The position numbers and the translations under genes are program-made. 26,081 nucleotides of DNA. Source: Actinomortierella ambigua (taxonomy: Eukaryota; Mortierellomycota; Mortierellomycetes; Mortierellales; Mortierellaceae). Shown in pieces: positions 11,101 through 19,303 of the stretch. Where the stretch lies: the NCBI GenBank assembly GCA_016098155.1, contig JAAAJB010000510.1, positions 1-26,081 of the forward strand, written 5' to 3'. Below the pieces are notes generated by a model. It saw nothing but the letters and a program-made list of their open reading frames with translations, had not been told where the DNA came from and did not search any database. Within the stretch, counting starts at the first letter, position 1; each line of letters begins with the position of its first letter.

Positions 11101-12737
11101 TCTTATTAGACTCACTCGCCTGGAAGTGTGTTTTGGATCCTGCTCCCCTTCCCCTAACAAGACCCCTTTAGCCCCTGTCGAACACCAAACACCACCAGAC
11201 AAGACCAATTCATAAGATCTGAGAGGATAGCACTATGCACAAAACAAAAATTCTTGGGAAGAATAGAACCCGATATCCTTGGTGGGTGAACCCCCCTTCC
11301 CTATCCTGCTCCCCTTGAGACGGCAATCCATACGAAAACAAGGGTTTTTTCTATACTGCGTCCTTTCTCTCTCTTCTTTAGACAAGCTGCCTATGCTCAT
11401 TGACAGGAAGGAGGAGAGGGGAGACAGGGAGTGACAGGGGGGAGGGGAGGAGAGGATGAAGAGGGCCCCGGTGGGATAGGGATGGGATGGGATGGGGGCA
11501 GCGACGAGACATTCACCCAACGTGGGATTGTAAACTATCTATCGGCTTCATAACTCTCCTTTCTCGTTCTTCTTCTTTTCCCCTTCTTCCCACCTTCCCC
11601 GTGTCCACACCGCCGTGCCACGAGTCTAGTTCTTTCTCTTACTCTCTCTCTTTCTCTCTCTCACTTTCCTTGCGGAGACAACTTTTTTTTTTTGACTTGT
11701 CCGATCCAACTAGAGCAGGATGTACATGTCCCATCCTGTATCCGTTTTCCCACAGGTCAGATGAGCCTGTTTGGTATCAGCATGGGGGGATGACTCTTTC
11801 AACCCCATATGGTGACTCGTCGAGGAGATTGACAGAATAGACAATACGACAGAATAGATGTAATATTGCCTCCTCTCCCTTTCCCCCTTCTTTTTTTTCC
11901 CGCCAGTTGTTGTCTCTCCTCCACGTTTTGCCCTGTTCATCAAACGAGGGCAAAGGAAGGGGGGGAGGGGACACGAGTGCGTGTATGTTGTGTGGGGAGG
12001 GGAGCATGGACCCTCCCCACCCTCTCCCTCCGCGTATCCAATGTCTTTTTTCTTTTTTCCATCTCGCTATCTTGCCCCTCTCCTCCCCTGGTGCATCCAT
12101 GGGTGAGGGTAACCTACAGCCGATGCACTACTATATCTACAACAGCCAACTCCAATTACCCACCCCACGGACAAAAAAAAAAAAAAAAAATCGTTTCCTC
12201 CCTCTCCTTCAAGTGGTGCCGAGATGGGGGCCTTTCTTTTCTCATCCCTCCGGGAGTGTGTTGTTTTTCCTCGTGCCTGGACGAATATTGATAAAAGTGG
12301 ACGTCGTGTGGGGTGTGGGCAAGAGTGGAAAGAGTGGTTGCAGTGGTTATAGTGGCGATTGTTGATGCTTGCCCGACTGAATTCTCCCGGTATGTGTTTT
12401 TATAATTCGCCGATGGCTCACCATTGAGATCTTCCTGAGGGAAGAAAGAAAGAACGACAGAACGAAAGAAAGAAAGAAAAAAAACAACGGCGAAAAAGGT
12501 TTAAAGAGATCGAAGGAAAAGAAAAAAGAGAAGACGAAGAAGAAGATGAAGAAGAAAAAACTTACCGAGGATAAGCAGCTTTGCACCGCGTTCCTTCTGA
12601 CGCTGCTCCTTCTCGGCACGGAGGGATTTGTCAATGGCGTCAGAGATGGCTTTGGCTTGCTTTGAGGTATGTGCGTCGCTACGAGACGATCCCGAGGGGG
12701 AGGTGCCGTTGCTGGATCCAACGCCTCCTGAGCTCAT
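8188..12737 (-). CDS. Heterotrimeric G-protein alpha subunit, atypical
   Basis: This is a membrane-receptor-coupled GTPase family member of 395 residues. Exons on the minus strand: 12737-12566, 11060-10649, 10475-10347, 10058-10014, 9321-8976, 8271-8188, all phase-consistent. Visible motifs: P-loop GPSETGKTT (58-66); helical domain from about 70 to 210; switch I ARVRTLAVTEH (218-228) with the catalytic Arg219 and Mg-binding Thr222; switch II DVGGQKSLRKYW (241-252) with catalytic Gln245; base-recognition FLNKID (308-313); THAT (365-368) in the TCAT position; and C-terminus LRNSGLL. Oddities: the N-terminus is MSSGG..., without the MGxxxS/T myristoylation motif and without any Cys in the first 57 residues. 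The Gly equivalent to Ras Gly12 is Ser60, and the usual Cys at -4 is Ser. Which fungal G-alpha class this belongs to cannot be decided here. Confidence 0.95.
8272..8975 (-). other. Last intron of the G-alpha gene (704 nt)
   Basis: The intron sits between THAT and the final coding exon DTNQMRV.... The GTACGT donor and TAG acceptor keep phase 0. It contains GTT-type repeats (8355-8408 on the plus strand) and G- or C-rich runs. No gene was seen in it. Confidence 0.8.
9322..10013 (-). other. Fourth intron of the G-alpha gene (692 nt)
   Basis: It splits the switch II region between RKYW and PYFDDVNAIIF. The donor is GTAAGTAT and the acceptor CTAG. No gene was seen inside it. Confidence 0.8.
11061..12565 (-). 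other. Very long first intron of the G-alpha gene (1505 nt)
   Basis: It splits the P-loop exactly after LLIL: the Gly codon of GPSETGKTT is shared by the two exons (G then GT). The donor is GTAAG and the acceptor ATAG. Inside are a plus-strand CT-rich tract (about 11560-11680), an A18 run near 12173 and a purine-rich plus-strand tract next to the donor. No conserved exon or RNA was recognised, but the length is unusual for this gene set. Confidence 0.8.
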
Positions 12738-13720
12738 TGGGGTGATATGATATGTGAGAGTGGGTGAGAGAGAGGGAGAGAGGGAGAGAGAGAGTAAAAG
12801 TAACAAGAGTAATGAGAGAAGGGGAGAGAAGGGAGACGACGAGGAGGAGAAGGGAGAGAGAGAAAGGAGAGGGAAAGAAACTGGTACGAACCGAGAAGAG
12901 AAAGGTGTTGTGTGTGTGTGTGTGTGTGTGGAAGAGTTTGTATATATATGAGATGAGAGAGAGAGTGAGAGAAAGGGGGAAAAAGGCAAGAAGAACAAAA
13001 AAAAAAAAAGTAGGTCGTCGAGGGTTGTATTTATGGGTAAAATTAAAAAAGAGAGTCGGGCAAAAGCAAACGAGTTTACAAAAGAAAAAAAAGGGTGTAT
13101 ATGTATGTTGTGTGTGTGGAGGGGAAAGAGGTGAAGGAGGGGAAAGCAAAGTGAACGGACGATATATATATATGTTGTACGATGTATGAAGAGAGGTATG
13201 TGAGTGTGTGTGTGGTGTGGTGTGGTGTGGTGTGAACGTTGTGGTGTGAGAGGAGTGCGATTGTGTGCGCGTCTGGACGATGTTTCACTGTTGGCGAGGC
13301 AAACCAAGAAGACAAATTGCTTCCAGATGTGAAATGAGAATGAGGATCAGAATGAGAGAGGGAGAGAAAGAAAAAAGAGAGAGGTGAAGCGAAGGGCGGA
13401 GGAGGAGGAAGTAAGAGGTAAGAGGAAGAGGTAAAAGAGGGAGAAGAGGCAGTGGTGTAGGAAGGGAGGAAGGGAGAAAGAGAGAAAGAGAGAAAGAGAG
13501 TGAGAGAGTGAGAGAGAGAGAGGACAGCGCAATGGGTGAGGGAAAGGAAGGATGGAAAGAAAGAAAGAAAGAAAGGATGAAAGGGGAGGAAGCGACGGAA
13601 AGAAGGAAAGAAGGAAAGAAGGAAAGAAGGAAAGAAGAAGAAGAGAGAGAAGGATGTTTGTGCCTTCGCCACTTTTGGCTTGCTGCGACCAAAGAGAGAG
13701 AGAGAAAGAGATATGTGCAG
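12738..13720 (-). promoter_or_regulatory. Pyrimidine-rich leader/promoter of the G-alpha gene
   Basis: The plus strand is purine-rich (GA, GAAA and GGAA repeats) for about 1 kb, so the G-alpha coding strand is CT-rich, as also seen before the exportin-T and endosulfine starts. A GT microsatellite lies at 12907-12929 and TATATATA-like runs at 12941 and 13163. Open frames here encode only Ser/Leu/Phe low complexity and were not accepted as genes. Confidence 0.5.
12907..12929. repeat. GT dinucleotide microsatellite
   Basis: About eleven GT units are uninterrupted, in the leader of the G-alpha gene. Confidence 0.8.
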
Positions 13721-13778
13721 CAGTGTTGTTTTTCTGTTCTGTGTGGGATGGATAGGTTCGATCGCTTTTTTTGAGTTG

Positions 13779-14121
13779 TTTGTTGTTGTTGTTGTTGTTG
13801 TTGTTGGTGGTGATGATGATGATGCTGTTGTTGTTGTTGTTGTTGTTGTTGTTGTCTCGTTGTTCCTGCTTGCTGCCTGCTCAATTGTTGATGTGGTGGT
13901 GGTGGTGGTGGTGGTCAGTTGTGGATAATGATATGTGGGATGTGGGGGGATGTTGATGTCGATGTTGTTGTTGTTGTTGTTGCTGTTGTTGTAGCTGTTG
14001 TTGTTGTTGTTGCTGTTGTTGCTGTTGTTGTTGTTGTGATTCCTCTTCTTTCTTCTGCACTTGAATTGAATGATCGACTCGCTCTTTAAATGAAAATAAT
14101 GGAGACAGATAGATGGACGCT

Positions 14122-14152
<31 letters not shown>
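13779..14152. repeat. Clustered TTG/CTG/TGG trinucleotide repeats (CAA/CAG/CCA on the minus strand)
   Basis: Separate arrays lie at 13779-13806 and 13825-13854 (TTG), 13893-13914 (TGG), 13964-14037 (TTG with CTG interruptions) and 14123-14152 (TTG). On the minus strand, one frame from about 14099 to 13880 reads Gln runs followed by a His run and a stop, but no ATG was found in that frame nearby. A CAA-rich untranslated leader of the G-alpha gene is the simpler reading. A polyglutamine exon is the alternative. Confidence 0.7.
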
Positions 14153-14307
14153 CGGATGTTCTCTCTGCGTGGAGAGAAAGTGGGGAGTGGGAGGGAGTGG
14201 GGGTGTGTGTGTGTGTGTAATGAGTGTGAGTGTGTGGTTCCCGTTCTCTCGGGAAGTGTAATAATAATAAAGAAGATTATGAACACGAAGAAAGACACAG
14301 AGGAAGA

Positions 14308-14359
14308 GAGAGAAAGAAAGAGAGAGAGAGCTCTAGCTCTCTCTCTCTTTCTTTCTCTC
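14308..14359. repeat. Perfect 25-bp inverted repeat with 2-nt loop
   Basis: The arm 14308-14332 (purine-rich, ending in gagct) pairs without mismatch with 14335-14359 (pyrimidine-rich, starting agctc). The loop is CT. Pairing fails immediately outside, at 14307/14360. It marks the point where the plus strand changes from GA-rich to CT-rich, between the divergent G-alpha and endosulfine genes. In RNA or extruded DNA it would form a long hairpin. Confidence 0.85.
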
Positions 14360-15170
14360 CGTCTCTCTCTCTCTCTCTCTCTCTCTGTCACCAACCAACC
14401 AACCTACTTCTGTACCGTAGATGCTCTCGTCCTCTCTCTCTCTCTCTTTCTTTCTTTCTCTCTCTTCCTCTCTCTCCCTTACTTGCATTCACAAATAAAA
14501 AAAAAAAAAAAAATAGCCATTTCGATCAGCTCTCGACTCTTCTTTGCTTGTGCCACGGAGAATGCCAATGTGTCGATGCACAAACACACATATCTCGCGC
14601 CCATCGTAAGCAGCCAAAAGAAAGAAAAAAGATATAGAGAACGGGAATAAAACACCCTGCCGCTGCGTGAGCTAAAAAGCTCAACCAGCTCAACCAATGC
14701 ACTTCCACTAGTAGCAAGTAGCCAACATGCAATTAAATAACAAAACAGCAGCAACCAACCCATCTACACACACTCCTACTTCCTACTGGACTAATATAAC
14801 CATTCTTACTGGGCACCACTAGCACCGATCGATGCCCCCTCCTCCAACCCAAAATTATCCCCGCTGCAGATGCAGCTGGCCACTTGGACTTGGATTAAAA
14901 TGGCTGTGTGGGCACCTGTCCCTGTCCCTGTCCCTGCTCCCTGTCCCTGCTCCTCCATCCTCCATCCTCCTTCCCCTTCTTTGTTCTTTCCCTCAACCCT
15001 CTCTATTCCTACTCATATAGGGCTCACACGCCGTCTTTTCAAGTCGGCTTTCATTTATCCACACCTGCAAAGGAAGCTGGAGAACACAAGTAAGGTAGGG
15101 TAGGGTAGGGTAAGGTACCCCCCACCATCTCACCTGTCGAGTCACTCACTCACTCTCTCTCTCTTTCTCT

Positions 15171-15221
<51 letters not shown>

Positions 15222-15780
15222 TCTACCTCTATCTCTCTCTCTACCTCTCTCTCTCTCTACCTCTATCTCTCTCTCTACCTCTACCTCTCTCTCTCTCTCC
15301 ATTTCTTATTGCTCATACACTTTCAAAAGTGAGGAAACAGACTGCACAGTGGATCAACGCAGTCTTTAATTTTCCTCTCCCTCTCTCTCTCTCTCTCTCT
15401 CTACCTGGGAACTGAGCCAGGGTGAGGGAGCCCCTGGCTCTCCTACATAAAGAACAATGCATGAAAGAAAAAACGACCAGGCTAGCTGCGCCCTATATTT
15501 ATCGATATAGGACTGGAAATGAAGTCCAATATAACTTGCGGTTGGTGCCAGCAGGACCAACGCCGACAAATGTGCAAAAAGAAGAACAAGAAGAGGTCTG
15601 TCGTACACGTGCGGACCTCGAGTGACAAGATGATGGCCTTAGAACTAGCAACAACAACTACAATATCAACAACAACACACAACACACAACAACAACATAC
15701 GCTTTGGGCGCTTCATCTCTGCGGAGAATACAAATGCGCCCAGATCTAGGATGTGGAGCGGCTGAGGGGGGTGTGTACGT
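14360..15780. other. Intergenic low-complexity region, no gene supported
   Basis: It contains an A17 run (14497-14513), TGTCCC repeats (14915-14957), GTAGG repeats (15091-15116), a long CT/TATC array (15142-15300) and CAA/CAC repeats near 15650-15695. Several open frames of 60-130 codons exist, but they are repeat-derived or lack any recognisable feature. Confidence 0.5.
15142..15300. repeat. CT/TATC compound microsatellite
   Basis: About 160 bases of nearly pure CT dinucleotides are broken by CTAT and CTAC units. This is noncoding. Confidence 0.85.
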
Positions 15781-15790
15781 GTGATGTGCG

Positions 15791-16095
15791 TGCATATAAG
15801 GGAATACTGTATGACACCCATGCCCATGCCCATGCCCATGCATATCTACTCCACGTGACCAAATTGACTCGCTACGTCATTTAGGCCGCTCTTATCTTCT
15901 CTCTTCTCTCTCTCTCTCTCTCTCTCTTTCTTCCACTTTGGAGACTGTTACCTTTCTTTCTTTCGCGTACTGTTCTTCCTCTTTCTCTCTCTCTCTTGAA
16001 GCTCCGCATTTTATTACACCCCCTCCCCGTCTTTGCACACACACTACACTCCCACACCCTCACACATTACACGTAAACAACCCCCCCGAGTCACC
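15791..16095 (+). promoter_or_regulatory. Endosulfine promoter and pyrimidine-rich leader
   Basis: A TATA-like GCATATAAG (15792-15800) is followed by a palindromic E-box CACGTG (15852-15857) and a CRE/ATF-like TACGTCAT (15873-15880). A long CT-rich leader (15893-16020) then runs to the ATG at 16096. CACGTG is the classic bHLH site and TACGTCA the ATF/CREB-type bZIP site. Use of these sites here is inferred from sequence alone. Confidence 0.45.
15817..15841. repeat. CCCATG hexamer repeat, four units
   Basis: Four tandem CCCATG units lie just upstream of the endosulfine promoter elements. Confidence 0.7.
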
Positions 16096-17155
16096 ATGAG
16101 CTCGCCTCTCAACCCAAGTAACAGCGCCAATGCACCATCACAGGTACCCACGCTAAACCAAAAGAGTGGTGGCAATGGCTGACTAAATTCCGACTTTGCC
16201 TGACCCCCCATGTCCTATGCCCCCCTCCCCATGCCGAGGCAAAAGAGACCATGTTCGGCTCACTCTCTCTGACACATACTCTCTCTCTCTCTTTTTTTTT
16301 CTTTTTGGTTCTATTCATAGTCTCTGGGTGAGCAGGAAAAAAAGTTGCTGAGGATGTACGGCAGTGTTCCTCCACGAAAAGATCTTCTCGGCCACAAGGC
16401 AAAGGTGCGTCCTTTTTTGTTTTTCTTGCGTTTGGTTGTCACTACCCTCTTTTCTTCTTTCCCCATCATCACAGGATATATAAGCAATGGCTAGCCTCCT
16501 CTTGCGATCGATCACCTACGATTGATCACCTACTCTCCTCATCAGCTTCTTTCCGGAGGATGCTACATGCTGGGAAGAGGAACCAAGGCGGCTCATGATG
16601 ATGTTTCTATCTAGAAACGCCATGTTGGACAAGCCCAAAGATGAAGACGATAGGAATCAGGATCAGCCATGTGGTTTGGTGGATGTCATTTGGGGGGGGG
16701 GGATGCTCGTCGCACCTACGTTTGGGGAGAAAAGGAAAGGGGGAGGGGAGGTTTTTGTTTTATTGCTTTCTTTGCCCATTCTCCAGGAACATTGAGAGGT
16801 CTTTTATCATCTTCTGTGTCGTTTATAGTTTTGTACCCGATGATCAATTGTATCATGGTATGCTAAATACCCAGTTTTTTTTTTCCTCTCTCAATCTCTC
16901 TCTCTATGACAAAATCACATCGTCATGGACTCTCAATAGGAACGCAAGTACTTTGACTCTGGAGACTATGCGCTGTCCAAGGCAGGAAAGACATCAGCAC
17001 CTGTAGGATCGCAGCACCCTCAGCCTCAGGACATCCCACACTCCAACCCTGCCCAGTCAAATGCCGTTCATGGTTCACCTCCAGTGAAGGAGTCGTCCCT
17101 CGTCCATGAAACAGAGATCCCAGAGGGCACCGTTGCTCAGCCCAAGTTTGATTGA
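16096..17155 (+). CDS. IGO1: Endosulfine/ARPP-19 family protein (Igo-type PP2A inhibitor)
   Basis: Three exons, 16096-16143, 16321-16404 and 16940-17155, are all joined at phase 0 and give 115 residues. The diagnostic core is MYGSVPPRKDLL (28-39) followed by KYFDSGDYALSKAG (47-60). Ser51 in FDSGDY is the site phosphorylated by Greatwall in animals and Rim15 in yeast, and the phosphoprotein then inhibits PP2A-B55. In yeast this controls quiescence entry, mRNA protection and mitotic timing. The C-terminus is low complexity (Gln/Pro/Ser/His) and ends AQPKFD. A KESSLV segment lies where animal proteins have a PKA site, but the flanking basic residues are not RK. The intron at 16405-16939 is 535 bases. 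The protein is shorter than yeast Igo1 and close to animal ARPP-19. Confidence 0.95.
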
Positions 17156-17644
17156 GTTGTCTTTTGTTGAGCCGTATATGTGGAGGAGAGGCGAACAATT
17201 GGATAAGCAACAAAACAACGACCCGCCCCCCATGGCAGGGCCAACCCTCACCCCCGTTTTGACATCCTGAGAAAACATGTCTCTTTCTACCCCGCTGGCT
17301 TTTTTTTTTTCCTCCTCTCCCTTTCTCTCTTTCCCTTGCTCAAGCGACTCTTCTGTCAGGGCCCACCAATTGAGTTTCCCCTTCTACCACAGTGTCGGAC
17401 TGCTTAACAGATCCCTTTTCCTTTTCCTATCCTTCTTACATTCTCCTTCCTTGTTCCCCTTCCAGTCCTCCCCCACCCCCTCGTCCTTCCCCTCCCATTT
17501 TTCTCGATATAGTACCCAGGCCATTCGTGGCAAATATATGCTCTGTCTTTTTTTTTTTTTTTTCCTTTCAACAAAACCCTTAAACCATGGCTACAGGCCC
17601 TTGTCACGTGCGATAAACGTTGCAATTTTTTTTTATTGTGGTTA
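17156..17644. other. Convergent 3' intergenic region, endosulfine / PPR gene
   Basis: No gene was found. The stretch is CT-rich on the plus strand with T runs near 17550 and 17625. It should contain the endosulfine 3' UTR; no AATAAA was seen for it. A minus-strand AATAAA for the PPR gene lies at 17637-17632. Confidence 0.6.
17632..17637 (-). terminator. Poly(A) signal candidate for the PPR gene
   Basis: AATAAA on the minus strand begins only about 8 bases after the stop at 17645-17647. If used, the 3' UTR would be very short. Confidence 0.3.
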
Positions 17645-19254
17645 TTATTGCGTAGGTTTAGAGGATCCGCCAGTCTTGGTTTGCCGCCCAAACACAGCTC
17701 CTCCTTTCCGGCGACGGGACGACCAATGCTTCTTCTCACTGCGCACTGAGGTGGACGACGAGGACGACAAGGTCGATGCTGCTCCAGCGGGCGACAACAA
17801 CGGCCCCGTGTGAAAGATATCGCGTCCATAAATCCTAACGCTCCACTCGTGCCCGCGCATCGGGTTCTGAAGCCATACCTGACGAAGCAGCTGTTGGGAC
17901 ATGGCCATGTACTCCTGAGCCTGCTCGGCTCGCTTCTGGTGCTGGCTGTGGCGACGAGACGTCGTCGTCGTCGTCGTCGTCGCCGCCGTAGAGCCTCCTG
18001 CTCCTGCTGTAGTCCATTGGGAAAAGGTCGGCTCGACCTGCCAGCGATGCAGGTCTGCGGCTTGGATCTTGGCCGCGACGCGGTAAAAGGCTTGAGAGGC
18101 CAGCGTGACCGTCTCGAGCGGGATCTCGTGTGGGTAGAGCTGCTCGACCGGAAGCGAGGCGAGGTCTCGCCACAGCTGCACCACAATCGACCAGTCCTGG
18201 CGCTGGCTGAACGCTTGGAACAGGATCTGCATCGTCACGAGATCGAGGTTGGGCAATGCTCCATTCTCTTCCTCTTCCTTTTCTTCGTCTTCCAACTCTT
18301 CTTCTTCTTCCGATTCTTTCGACCTGGGAGACGTGGCAGAGGTGGCACTCGTCTTGTCGGGCGTGAATGCCGCCTGTCCTTCTTCTTCTTCCGACTCTTT
18401 GGCGCGAACCTGCTCTTCGTAGTATCGAGATCCAAAGCGACCAGCAATCTGCTCCAGCACTTGGGCAAGATCCTGGCCGTCTTCTCCGCTAGATGAGCTG
18501 CCGCTGGCAGGATCAGACCATCGCAACTCTAGACCTGAAGACGAAGAAGTTGAAGACGATGATCCTTCTCCTCCTCTTTCGCCGCCTCCTATTTCTCTGT
18601 CGTCCTCCACCGACCGCCACAGCATCAGATCGCGAATCACCGAAAGAGGCACACCTCTCAGTCGTGTTGGAGCCGACTCTGGTTTGGATGACTGCGATCG
18701 TGGCCGCTGCTGCTGTTGTTGTTGTTGTTGTTGTTCTTGTTGGCCATCCAGAAAATAAGAGTCCAGCGGGTACACTGGCGCTTTGACTCCACTGCCACTC
18801 CCATCCTCTTCCTTGTCCCCCTTGCTATCCTGCTGCAGGCCGAGGAGTCGAGACCGCGTAGCCGTCAGCATGCGCGAATACAAGTTCAAGACCGCGCCAT
18901 CATACCGGCACCCAAACTCTGGCCGCAACAACCCAGCCAACAGTGCGCCACAGTTGGACGTGCTGACCTTGGGGTCGGCCTTGCGCACACTGGCCTTGAA
19001 GAACTCAATCGCCGCCCTTGGGCGGCCCAGCCGGAAATACGCCGATAGAATCGTCGTGATCTCCATGTGCTCGAGCGGATACTTGCCCTGCTGCACCAGC
19101 GCTAAAAACGAGTCCACCGCAGCGGTAGCCTCGGCATCATCGTGGTGATGAGGAGCGTACTCTTGAGGATGAGGAGGAGGAGGATAGGCATGGTACTCCT
19201 CCTGCTGCTGGCGCTGCTCCTGTCGCGGTGTCCGCTGGTCCAAGGATGAAGAGG

Positions 19255-19303
<49 letters not shown>

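Noticed and set aside
12501..13307. 268-codon minus-strand frame running through the G-alpha first exon
   Set aside because: Only the part from the ATG at 12737 to the donor at 12566 is protein-like. The upstream part is Ser/Leu/Phe low complexity from the CT-rich leader, and the downstream part runs into the intron.
13076..13884. Two overlapping frames of about 200 codons, minus strand
   Set aside because: Their composition is entirely set by GA/CT and TTG microsatellites, and no domain is visible.
15091..15116. Interstitial telomere-like GTAGGG repeats
   Set aside because: The unit is a GTAGG pentamer with three or four copies, not the TTAGGG hexamer.
17404..18186. 260-codon minus-strand frame overlapping the PPR C-terminus
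   Set aside because: It is another frame of the same coding strand and rich in Arg from shifted repeats; the PPR frame continues intact through this region.
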